This document shows, piece after piece, positions 49,801-60,572 of a stretch of 64,000 bases of DNA. The position numbers and the translations under genes are program-made. Positions within the stretch are counted from its first letter, which is position 1. Each line of letters begins with the position of its first letter. The notes beneath the pieces were generated by a model. The model did not search any database. It had not been told where the DNA came from and saw only the letters and a list, made by a program, of their open reading frames with translations. Origin of the DNA: Callaeas wilsoni (Eukaryota; Chordata; Aves; Passeriformes; Callaeidae); contig VWPU01012601.1 in the NCBI GenBank assembly GCA_013398955.1, positions 1 to 64,000 on the forward strand. Direction: 5' to 3'.

Positions 49801-52627
49801 AGCGAATGAATGTTTTCAAGTGGTCTCTGCTTAAAAACAGGAGATCACAAAATAATTCTGTCCAAGTATTCTGCCATTGCTTGTGTGGGGTTTTCCCTCT
49901 GTTTTACAGGAACAAAACTATTAACAGATAAAAGGACTCCTTGAATTATTTTTCTGCTTTTTATTCCTGCAAGTAGAATATTAGTTATATACCCTGGATG
50001 GTCTTTGTTGCTCTCTTAGGCTTAATATTACCAGTACGTTGTCCCTTATTCAAAATTTAGTCCACTCAAAGGTACATAATATTTGAGTTTATCAAATACC
50101 CTAGTTTAGACATGTGTGTATATAGAGTGACTCTTGTATCTAGGCATGATCAGTTTTGCATCAGGTTGTAAATAAGTAGATAAGAAAGCCAACATTTTTT
50201 GCAATTACTGATTTTTGGCTGCCTGGTTTCTGTAATGAGTTTCTTGACTGAGAGGGCAGTAGTAAAAGCAGCAGTTTTAGTGCCTCCCATCTGAACAACC
50301 TCAGCTCTTGCCCTTTTCCAGGTGAGGAAATGATAATCCCAGCTGGGATGATGTTCATCCCACACAGGTGTGCTTCTCTCCTCTAGGTATAGTTTAAGAA
50401 TGGCAAGCCAGTGTATTGTTGTGACCTGGCCTGACAGAAAAGGCTGGTGGGCTGGAGGGAGGGAAGAGTATTTCTACCTCTTCTAATGCTGACAAGTATA
50501 CTTCCTAGTATTACCACTGTGGGTACTGTGACCCCAAACTTGTTGGGAGATGATGTCAGGGAAACGGGCTGGGCTTTGATCTCATCCAGAACTCTCTGGG
50601 CACAGTCAGCTGTTGTCTAAGCTCTTTAGCAGAGGCACCCTGACATTGCTGTTTTCTCTGGTGCTTGTGTTTTGACTGCTTTTTTTCCACTCAAATGCTA
50701 AACTTTAGCTAAACTATTGCATAATTTGTTGCCTAAAAGTGTTGCAAGTTGGGGCCCAAGTTTATAGTTTATTTTGCAAGTTTATATTTATAGTTAGAGG
50801 TGATGAAGAAGGTGAGGAGTTACCCCAGCAGCCTTGCGGGTACCCCACGGGCAGACGCTCCAGTCTCTGGGGAGCATTTCTCTGCGGCCACTGGACATGT
50901 TCATAAGGGTTGCAAGAAGTGTCAGGTGGGGGTGTTTTGATCAGCCTATACTTGTTTGGAGTACCAAGTTATTGCTCTGTCATGTACAAGGCAAGTGGAT
51001 ATAGAATGATGATTCATGTTGGTTTCCAGGTGGGAAACTTGAGTTTGTGTTAAGTAGAACCTATCTGTCTGGTTTATCTCCCCCATCTAAAATCCTTGGC
51101 AAATGGGTTGTGCCATCTGCCAGACATGACCACATTAAGTCTATTTGTTTTATAAACACTTAATGCAATTTTAAGATTCTAAGAAAATGTCTCCAAAAGA
51201 TATCATGTGAAAATCGATAGTTCTTTTCTATGTCATCTTGTTTATGAGCTAGAAGCAGAAAGAGGGTTCACTGGAGCAGGGCTAAGATCAATAGCTCTGT
51301 GAATTTTAATTGGACCTTCTTTAACTACTGAGTGCTGTCTTCTTTTAACTCTGTAAGAATAAAATAAAAGACCCTTTTTCAACAGGTGCCTTTTACATTC
51401 TCCAGTCTCATTGGAGCCACTTGTGGACTATCTTAAACAGAAAGTGGAAAGAAGGGAATTGAAGAGTAACTTGATTCTTAATACTGTCGTGTAATTTCAC
51501 TTCAAATAAACTTTCAGTCATTTTTGTTTTGTATATAAGCTTGGTTAGTATATTCCTCTTTTCACTGTTACTTTATCTTCATATGTTGTCTTCATTTCCA
51601 GTCTATGTGAGATTTTCCTCAACTTTTTTCCTCCTGCTTGACACATGCATACTTGGTGTCAGTTTTGTCTACAATATAATTCTCATGTTTGCAGTGAGTT
51701 AATAAGATCACCTTGTTCATGGACCCTCTGTGGAATATGGAGATAAGAAAAAAATTACATCCATATTTCCTCATAAAGAAGCAGTTTGCTCTTTTCTTAC
51801 TTTACTTTACCCTTTTCTTACTCTATGAGTGCAAATGACAATGGCCAGAATGAGTTTGTGTTTCATTTTCCAACCACCCATATCAAAAAGCTCTTCTGAA
51901 ATGCTCTTAGTGACATTCTCGTGTCCTTTTGGTTCCATCCTCTCTAAATCTGCAGAGCTGGATAAGTATCTCATTCCTCCAGATGCCTTACTGGGATCAC
52001 TGCTACTGTGATTTTTCCTTCGCAATCTCCGTGTTTCAAGCCCAGGATAATTCCATGTGCATATTGCCCTCCTTCTCCCAAAGCCTCTCGAGAGCATTCT
52101 CCGTGCTCCCTCATGGGGATGTGAATGGCAGGGAGACCTTTGGCAGCACATAAAACCTCTCCAGGATCACTTTGATCAGTCAAAGGTCCTAACCTCTGTG
52201 TTGACTGTGCTTGGATTTTTATCAGCCAGGACCTAGTAGTAAGAGGTGTGTTCATTCTGTCCTTTGCCTGCACACCTGGAACCACGCCTAATCTAAGGCC
52301 ACCATTCCCCAAAAGTTTACTCTAAGAGGAATAATGTAGAGTTATCTGCTCTGTCTGTATCCTGTAGATTTCCACCAAAGAGGGAGTTCTGCCCACTGAC
52401 ATAATTTGTATTAACACAGCTGATGCCAGGTTGTATTTTTAGTGTCTGCTAAATGACAGGCAGATCTCTGCTCCTTCAAGGACTGGCTCTGAAGTGGTCA
52501 TGGGATTATCAGAATGGGGGGGTTTTTTTGGCATGTTGTAAAAGAATTCTTAGAGCAGAATGGACATGATCTGTATCTGCACGCAGTGAACAAGCCAGAC
52601 TTAGCAGGGCCTGCTTGCTCTGAGTGC
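43866..52627. other. No supported gene
   Basis: The segment 44260-44740 is AT-rich with several homeodomain-type TAAT/ATTA cores and lacks repeats, so it is a possible conserved element. The segment 45200-45900 is GC-richer, with frames on both strands (45439-45897 +, 45204-45560 -) that contradict each other and have no domain. A weak CTCF-like motif sits at 46631-46644. The rest is AT-rich unique-looking sequence without gene evidence. Confidence 0.4.
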
Positions 52628-52932
52628 TGTGAGATTAGCATGAGTTAGTGCTGAGAGTGTCCTTGAGGTGTCCATGAGAAAAAAGGGAAGTTTAATGGGA
52701 TGCGATAACCGCAAGCTGGGAGGAGGGAGGACACTTGTTTGCTGCATGTTAACCAATTAGTAGGCGGTAGACGCGCGTGATTTTACCTAAGTATCCAATC
52801 ACAGAGTTAGTTAAAGTGCGTGGACAGCGGATGACTAGTTGGAAATGCTACATAACCCTGCTTGTTTTGAGCAATAAACGAGAACGCTATCTAACTGTAT
52901 CGGTGTTTGTCGTTACTCGGCTCCCATTCTCA
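52628..52932 (+). mobile_element. Solo LTR, plus strand, with CpG-containing U3
   Basis: A CCAAT-like AACCAATTAG and a second ATCCAATC lie upstream of a TATA-like CTACATAAC at about 52847. An AATAAA follows at 52873-52878, and a U5-like tail ends near TCTCA at 52932. The U3 keeps several CpGs (a GACGCGCG run near 52770) in otherwise CpG-poor DNA. The compact layout recalls alpharetrovirus-type or ERVK-type avian LTRs. The left end is uncertain (TG at 52628 or 52669), no target duplication was readable, and no viral genes adjoin it. Confidence 0.62.
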
Positions 52933-55900
52933 GTGGAGGACCCTGCTTTGGCGTGTTGTTTTATGGTGTTGGTTGTGAGGTGGAACTGTTCCTGCCAATT
53001 GAGGTGATTTTTCAGAAGAAATTCTGAATACTGGTTTTCTTCTTTAGTTTTTAAAAATCCACAGAAGTGTAACATTACTGACTTGAGTGGTATTTTTCCC
53101 AATGTATGAGAGGTTCCTGTGAAAAGGAGAGATTCTGTTTCATATCTAATGAAGACAGATTTCAGCTATAGGCAATGTTTTATGACTACATGAAATGTCT
53201 TTCTTATTTGCATTGAATACACAACTGGTGACATTTTTTTGCTGTTATTGTAAAAACACAATGCAGAAATTACAGCCTGGGAGGGGAAGGGGGGGGCCTG
53301 TCATGGCTCCTGTTTTCTGTCTTGCTCCAGAAGATGCTGTAGAATTGATAGAGGCTTGATGGTAAAACAAATGGATTCGGGGACTTCAGAAATATAGTGC
53401 AGCTCATTGTGACAGCTTTGCAAGGCACGATCCAAAATGTCAGTGGTGCCACTGTCGAGTCCTTTTACAGCTCAAGTAGCACTTTGATTCCACAGCCATG
53501 TCCTGACCTGTGCCAGCCATCGCAGGCCCTGTGTTTTGATGGATACTGGGGCAAATCAGTATCTTTACACTGGCTAAGCTGCTTTGCCAAATGAGTTGGA
53601 GCCTGGACATAGCTCTGGTTCAGGATGCTTGAATTCAGCTACTTGGGCCTGTTTATGGGAGTGTGCAGCCAAATTACAGATAGTCCAGTTCAGTATTTCT
53701 GAATTTGTAATTAAACTGTATTGAACTATATTGGCACAAACTGAACTATCCTTAGACTGTGGCAACTGCAGAAAGCTGTAGCTTATTTTTACTGTGTGTG
53801 GGCTGGGAGTTTTCTCCCTCCCCTTTTTTTTCCCTTTCTTTTTCCTTTTCCTTTTTCTCTTTTTTTTGTTTTCATTTTTTTCCCTTCCCTCTGAGGTATT
53901 CACTAGTGAAGTCCTGGCTCAGGTGCATCACCAGGCCGATGTGTCTACAGCACTCCTGGACCAGAGCTGGCCTGGGCTAGTGCTGTGTACGTGGCCAGAG
54001 GGGATCAGGTCTGCGCTCACCTGGCCTGTACCCAACTGTATGGCCAGGCCCTGAGTGGTGTCCGCAAAGTGCAGCTGTGATTTCAGGGCTTATGTACAGG
54101 GTATTAATGGAAAAATGAGTATTGTACAGTTCCAGTGGGTTCCTTAAAACACTTGGATGGGGAAGCACAGTAGCATGCAATAGGAAGGCTGCCCTGGAGA
54201 AGGGACATACTTTGATGTCTTGCTAGAACTTATGATCAGCAGATGCTGAGGTCTGGAACATGTGTTCAGGCATACTTCCTTAATTATAATTTTACCAAGA
54301 AACTTAGAGTATATATTCTAAAAATTTTGTCCACTGGCAGTTCTTCAAATTATGCATGAAGTGATTTATTTTTAGATATCTTTGCAACTCATATCTGATC
54401 TTCCATCCACTACGAGTTCAACACTACTTTTGGCATGACTGCTTTTCAATTCAAGGCATCTCATTGACTCTACAATTCAGATTATTTTTCACTGGATGTA
54501 TTTATCAAGTTTCAGACCAGAGGCTTTCAGACTTATAAGCCTCTTAAAGGGTGGAAAGTGCTGACATAGCCTTAAATTGTGGTATGGCAAATGTTACACT
54601 ATAATTACCTTTATCTATCACCAAACCCCCTTTCAGAGCCCTGGCTGTGTGCCGTGGGCCTCTTGATGGAATGCTCCGTTACACTGAGATTTTTCATGGG
54701 GAAGAAACTCTAAAGCAAACCATGATAAAGTACTTTTATAAGAGTAGATGTAGGGGCAGTGACAGGGTGGTGAGGAGAAGAGAGATGGTGCTGAGTCGTG
54801 GAAGGAAATATTCTGCAGCATTAGGCGTAGATCTGTATTAGAAAGAGGACAAAATAATTTTTCCCTCCTCGTGTGTAAGCCACATTACTACTTGTCTTCC
54901 AGATGCTGTGACAAGCCAAAGTTTAGCATAAGCTGTGGAATTTAAGCAAATAGTATGTGTATTTTTACCGTGTGCTGGAGTGCAGGACAAAGATGTACAA
55001 GCTGGCAGACACCAGGCTGGCTGCAGAGTGGAGAGCAATATAATGCTGTCACCGTGCCACTGCTCTTGAGCTGCTGCACCTGGCAGGAGAGGGCTCGGGA
55101 GGTTTGGCACAAGGCTGTGATGGTTTCGTGACTGATCTGGAATTTGTGTCCTGTTTCGTGTCCTCAGGTCTGTGCTCGTGTGATCACCCTGTCAGCTGCC
55201 CCACGCTCTCTGAATTGTGGGCTTGTGTGTCAGCTTCATCTTCTTGAAACAAAGGTAGAGTAAAGGAAGTACTAAATTGAAAAAGGTTGCGTAAGGTGAA
55301 ATTCAGACCAAGAGCAAAGGGAGAGATGCTTTCGTAATGCAGAGCTTTCAGGTGCATGGAGAAGCCCAGCGCTACAGCAGGTTTGTATTGGGTCACAGAT
55401 GGAATCATCTCAAGAGCTGGAATGTAACAACACCCCCACTGGGTGTCTGGGGTTTATATTAATTGTGAAAAACTACTAGTTGTGTAAAGCACAAATAAGA
55501 GGAACACTTAAGGATAACACTGAAAACCTATTTAGGAGCTCTGTGTGTGTATTTCATAGATACACAGAAAGGCTTTTTGATTAAGTAAAATATTTGTACT
55601 TGCTATTTGTCTGCACTGTGGTATGGTTGCTGTCTGCCGCTCAACTGTGAAGGCCACAGTGCATCTGTTACTGGAATGTAGCTGTGGTTAATGCTCTCTG
55701 AGCTGTACAGCAGCATTTCCTGTGCAGGCCCTGTGTAAATAGGTGGAGAAGGGAAAGAAGAATTTGTATATTGGAGGTTATTAGCATTCTGGGTGCAGGT
55801 GGCTACTGAGGTAAATTAAATTTCCATAGACAGCTAAAGGGAAATAGTTTTCTGTTCTTACATCACTAGAGTGAGCGTAGAGTATCAGATTGATTTATTT

Positions 55901-56934
55901 CTATTTGAGCCTCTTTACATTTCTGTTCAGTATTTTGTTTTGGTGACTAACAAAATTCAGTCTCCTTTAATACAGATCTGTTTTCTGTAGAGTGTATCAT
56001 AGCAGATAGGCTCTTAGAAAAGAGTGCAGTAAGCATGTTAGAATTGCATCTCTCTTGCTCTGCATGCTCAGTCATTTATCTCAGCACAGAGGATGTGAAA
56101 TATTCCAGGCATGATGTGTTTGATTTATTCTTTAGGTAGCAACGGATGAAGACCAGGACACTGAGAGTTGTGCAAACGGTTTCTAGTCCATTCTGCAGTT
56201 ACAAAGCAATGAATGTACTAAATATTGTTAAAGATGTACAAGAAAAACTTACTTTAGGCAGGAGTAAAACAAATTCAGTACTTTGTTGCAAACTAACGGA
56301 GTAAGTTGAGGGGGAGTAGTAGGTGTACTGGAGTGGGGCCCCTCTCTCAGTGCAGAGCAGCTCTGTCCAGGAGACGCTGTGCAGTGCCCGTGGCTTAGAC
56401 ACTGAGCTGTGCCCAGCAGAGCATGAAGAGGGGCACCTGCGGGAAGGGAGGGGGCGCTGGGCAGGGCACAGCTTGCTCTTGAGCTTTTTGGCAGAAAGGA
56501 AGGGAATTGAAGGGACTTGAAATATGATATGAACCAGCCATTCTGGCTTAGGATGCTCCTTCTATGAGCTTGAGGAGAGGTTGTGGGGAGTGTTGGGAAT
56601 GGAGCAAGTGGGTTTGCTCTGAGGTGCTCTCCGCATTCTGCCCCCAGAGAAAATGGGCAGTTTGTCCACAATAGGACCCTGTGAAATGAAAAAAACAAAC
56701 AAAACCCCCCCCACACCTTCAGTTTTAACATACTGCATGTTGAATCTGCTGCAGCTGGAATTTGCGATGGGGATGACATCATGAACTGCCCTCATCCATA
56801 TTGAACATGGGCACTCCGGCCTTTCTCCTGGAAGAAGGGGAAACTAAAAGGTAGCAGCTTGTGATTTCCACATCCCATAGCGTGGTTTGCTTGAAAGATA
56901 AAGAGCCTTATCAAATTCTGCAGCAGTTAGTGGT
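52933..56934. other. No gene seen
   Basis: Mixed AT-rich DNA. It includes a G-run near 53282-53297 and the pyrimidine tract listed separately at 53811-53892. A 177-codon minus-strand frame at 56249-56782 is the longest in the window after the ERV and LTR regions. It is serine- and proline-rich with no domain and overlaps open frames in other phases, so I do not call it. Confidence 0.4.
53811..53892. repeat. Polypyrimidine tract
   Basis: An uninterrupted run of C and T spans 53811-53867. It continues to 53892 with only one G and one A. Long homopyrimidine:homopurine DNA can form triplex structures and is often length-variable. Apparent reading frames through it, poly-Phe/Ser one way and poly-Lys/Arg the other, are artefacts. 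Confidence 0.9.
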
Positions 56935-57334
56935 TGTGTGCTGAACTGTTGAGCAGTTTCTCATAGAAAATGCAGTCTCTCACAGAAACTGGACACTGGG
57001 ACGTGCACAACCCAGCAGAGAGGCCTTGGTCTGAGGACGATTGAAGCAAAGTGGCAATAAAGGCACTGACCTTGTTATTCACGAAGACCAAGTACAGGAT
57101 ATCGAACAGAGAAGTCAGCAAGAACAAGGATGTTACGGTTTTAATTGATGCAAATGCTTTAACCAATGGTAGCTGCTGCTAAGACAGGTGCTTGTGCCTA
57201 AGTAACCAACTGCATTGCTTTATGCAGTGTGTGAACACTTAGTAAAAGTATAAGAGGAATTTTGGCAGCACAATAAACAGCTTCACCTGATCATATTGAT
57301 CTCTGTGTGATGTCTCATTATTTAATCCTCGGCA
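56935..57334 (+). mobile_element. Candidate solo LTR, plus strand
   Basis: A TATAAGA box at 57249-57255 is followed by AATAAA at 57272-57277. A U5-like tail then runs to CCTCGGCA at 57334. A TATA box about 20 bp before AATAAA, with about 60 bp to a terminal CA, is a compact retroviral U3-R-U5 arrangement. The proposed start TGTGTGCTG at 56935 is only a convenient TG. The true left end may differ by tens of bases, and no duplication of flanking sequence confirms it. No internal viral sequence is present. Confidence 0.5.
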
Positions 57335-59887
57335 ATACTAAACCCCATAAATTATAACTCTGTTGGTTTAACCTTTAAGAATCTGTAGCAATTCTACAAG
57401 AACTTAACTACTGCACCTCAAACAAATTAGGTTCAGGATTCTGCAGACTGAGGCTTGAAGGCATGTTGTGAACTGAATTCTGGTTCTGTGAATTTTCTAT
57501 TTTAATTATGACCTTATGTGTGGTGGGTATAAGATTTATTTCTCAAAATGTTAGTGATTGTTACCTTGAAGGAGACCAGATATTTGCAGGGAAAACAGGA
57601 TTAAGTCAAGTCTTCAAAAACATTTGTGCTCTGGGAGGGGGAATCCCAAGCACTTCTTTTAATTTTTTTCTTTTTTTTCCTCTCCTGTTTTTTGTTTGGT
57701 TTTAGGGTCTTTGTTTATAATATATGGAGGCTCTGTCAGGAATGTAACTGACAAAGGGCCATCTCACTTGCCACTAAACACTTCTTTACAATTTCGGTTG
57801 TATCAGAAACTGACTTTCATACAGAAACTGCAGTTCACAAAAAAAATTTGTAGTGTGGAGTCTTAAACTGATCTGCAGTCCAGCTTGGCTTGTGCATTAG
57901 TGAAGTAACTAGAGCTCTTCCACAACAGAATCTAGGATTTTGCTCCTAAGGAAGTGGGAGCTACTATGGGAATGAGCATGGACTCATGAGTAGGATGTCC
58001 AACTGCTGTCCCACAGGATTGGTTTTCTGGGAAAGGGTGCAGAAAGACGGCTTTTCCATGCTGTCAGTAATGGCTGAGTGCCTGGCCCTGTGCTGTGGAA
58101 TGCAGCCCTGGCTGCAGGCCACCCCTTCAGCCTGTGCCTGGCTCAGCAGGGCAGGGTTGCTCAGAGGATCACATCTACATGCTGGTTTCAAAATTGTTTT
58201 TAAATACAGCATCACATAAACATTGATTTGCCCATAGTTCTTGCCTTCTGCTCCTCTGAGTGAGTTTGGAAAAGTATTTTGCTTTACATGAGAAAATATC
58301 AATATGAGCACAATCAATATTTTATTGCACATCCGTGGTCTTAGGAAGAAACAATAGGATCCAGTGGGGTTGTGCCTTGGTTTGTTCATATGAACCTAAA
58401 ATGAGAGTTTCAGTAGACCATACTCTGCTTTTGGTTTTTCTTCTGCTAATAAAATGAGAAGTTGGCTTCTACTTTAGGAATATTACATGAAAATGCTATC
58501 TAAGAAGCTATGTCTAAAAAGGCTGATCTGTAGATCCCATTGAAACTTGAAAAGATTTTTCTTCCTCAAAGCACTTGGCTCTGTTTTAATATTGCTTTAT
58601 TGTTGGTTTAAAATGCTGCATATTTCTAAATATGTGCAAACATCACTGTGCAAATGTAAGAAACATTCGGTATGTTTAAAGTGCTGGAAGTTTTTGACTG
58701 ATATTTATCTAATGTGAAAGAGCAAGGCAACTGAGATCTGTCGGGCACATCTGTTCCTTTTAAAAACGTAAGTTCTAGGAGTTGTATGTGACGCCTTGGA
58801 ATGCTCTGGAAAACATCGATGTGCTTGAACACAACACAGTTTGTCTTAGAAAAGCAAGCTCGAGCGTAGGGAGGTTCAGGTGTTCTTTCCTGTGTCAGAA
58901 GTCTCTCTGTGCTGCAGGCTGTGGACGAGAGAGACACAAGACCAAGGGCTGAACTTCAGTCCTGGTGCTGGAGAATCAGCAGTGTAAAAAGCCAAGTAAG
59001 GTTCTCACACTTCTTACCTGATAAAATAATGCAACTATTCAAATATTATTCCCTCCAGTCCTCCCAGAATGCAGATTTGTGTACTTTTATCTTCACTTTC
59101 TAAAAAGGATGGGATAATACGATGCAGTAGGTATCTCATGCTCCCTTTTTGTGTGAGGCAAAATGCAGGGAATCCACTGACTTTGCATTGTTTGGCTTTA
59201 CACAGTGTCTTTGACAGAGCTCTGGGAATTGGTGTGGAGATTAGGTCTTGCTAGGAATTAACCATGTATCTATTTGTTGAGGGAATATGGTTTGTTTTCC
59301 TTTGCACTCAAACTCCAAATCCATTTATAATAAGAATGAGTATATATTTAGTTCTGCTTACAAGTATTAGCTGCTTTACTGTCAATAGGCATCAGAAAAA
59401 GATAACATCACAGTTATCATTCTAAAAAGAATTTAGTCTCTCAACAGGGCAAACATCAAAAAAAAAGGCATATTAACGTGAGCTAAATTTTGGGAGCCTT
59501 CCACAAGCGTTTATATTTAAAATATTTATTTGTGGCAAGGTGGAGACTTCTGGAGTGACCAGAGATGATAGTTTTTACTTTGACCTCAACTAAGTTACTG
59601 TGGTTCTGTATTTCCGTTGCCTGCTTTCACGTGAGTGTTTTTACTGACTTATTTGTAACTGATGTCTTAGTTTGTGTTTTTGTTCATGTGCTTTTTAGGG
59701 GGCAGGGAACAGTGAGTTTTTTGGTTTTTAAATTTAATACCAGTCCTCTGGCATATGCCAATTTATTCCTCGTTCATGATGCCAATGAGAGGAGAATGGA
59801 GCAGGAGAACATTTGTCAGCTGTGCTTTGAACGGCCATAATATCCCGATAGCATCTCTGGGTAGCAGTGCAGCTTCCACAGCTGGAC
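57335..59887. other. No gene seen
   Basis: AT-rich with T-rich tracts near 57660-57710. A 141-codon minus-strand frame (57964-58389) has no domain or codon bias. No RNA gene or repeat was recognised. Confidence 0.45.
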
Positions 59888-60220
59888 TCACTGATGGGAA
59901 AGCTGACTGAGGAGCGTCGCCGTGTTCATGGAACTGTGTGTGTAGGGAATGAAGCAGAAAGCAAATGACCCAGCTCTAACAGCTTTATTGCCAGCGAGAA
60001 TCAAGTGCCTCTCGTGCATCCCGGCCAGAGCGAGGCACGCCGGGCAGAGCACCTCCGGCACGGTGGTGTCGGCGCTCAGCAGTGGCTTCTCCTCGTGCCA
60101 CAGCAGCGCCACCGGCGCGGGGCCTGTCCCCCGGGACAGGAGCCGAGGGAGCGGAGCCGCCGGGCCCTGCCAGGGAAAGGCCTCGGTGCTCTCCGCGGGC
60201 AGGGAGCGTGCTGCCGGCAC
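59888..60220 (-). other. Candidate minus-strand coding exon or retrocopy, unrecognised
   Basis: A frame of 110 codons is open on the minus strand. In its middle, about 60005-60115, nearly every third codon position is G or C (about 35 of 37 by hand), while first and second positions are mixed; this bias is typical of avian coding exons. The predicted stretch includes short motifs such as LLWHEEKPLL and PEVLCPACLALA, with two cysteines spaced CPAC. The listed start is GTG, so a true start or splice acceptor must lie elsewhere. Towards 59888 the bias disappears, and a CA|GTGAGT donor-like site lies near the frame end. No family is recognised. The alternative is a GC-rich non-coding island that is open by chance; the + strand is also open over 59949-60302. 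Confidence 0.25.
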
Positions 60221-60240
60221 GCTTGGTGCGGTTGGGTTGG
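60001..60240. promoter_or_regulatory. CpG-dense block (possible CpG island)
   Basis: By hand count about 26 CpG dinucleotides lie within 240 bases, with G+C clearly above the flanks. This is the most CpG-dense part of the window outside LTRs. It could mark a promoter, a GC-rich coding exon of the minus-strand frame it overlaps, or both. The flanks are AT-rich and no TATA box is obvious on either side. Confidence 0.45.
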
Positions 60241-60290
60241 CTGTGTTTCCCAGCAGCCTAATCCCCAGCCAAAGGCTTCATCGCAGATTT

Positions 60291-60572
60291 ATGCTCAGTT
60301 AATACTGCTCTGCAGATAAGAATCCTTCAGTGCCGAACTTTGCTGCTTCATATTGTTGAAATGACCAATATGTGTTCAGTGATCATGCTCAGTTAATACT
60401 GCTCTGCAGATAAGAATCCTTCAGTGCCCAACTTTGCTGCTTCATATTGTTGAAATGACCAATATGTGTTCAGTGATCATGCTCAGTTAATACTGCTCTG
60501 CAGATAAGAATCCTTCAGTGCCCAACTTTGCTGCTTCATATTGTTGAAATGACCAATATGTGTTCAGTGATC
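60291..60572 (+). repeat. Tandem array: three 94-bp units, nearly identical
   Basis: The units run 60291-60384, 60385-60478 and 60479-60572, each starting ATGCTCAGTTAATACTGC and ending CAGTGATC. Copies 2 and 3 look identical by eye. Copy 1 differs at one base, TGCCGAAC instead of TGCCCAAC. Each unit contains a perfect 7-bp inverted repeat, CATATTG and CAATATG, separated by 10 bases (60349-60372 in copy 1). The near identity implies recent expansion, and the copy number is probably polymorphic. The array sits 50 bp from the CpG-dense block, on the upstream side of the minus-strand frame. Confidence 0.97.

Noticed and set aside
53574..54054. Frames on both strands through 53811-53892 (Lys/Arg-rich or Phe/Ser-rich)
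   Set aside because: Produced by the polypyrimidine tract. No sequence outside the tract supports coding.
56249..56782. 177-codon minus-strand frame
   Set aside because: Ser/Pro-rich without domain, crosses from AT-rich to GC-rich DNA without any codon bias change, and overlaps other open frames.
59949..60319. Plus-strand frames (117 and 104 codons) over the CpG-dense block
   Set aside because: The opposite strand shows the codon-position bias. The + frames look like its shadow and run into the 94-bp tandem repeats.
60291..60572. CRISPR-like array
   Set aside because: The 94-bp units are directly adjacent with no unique spacers, and the sequence is vertebrate nuclear DNA.
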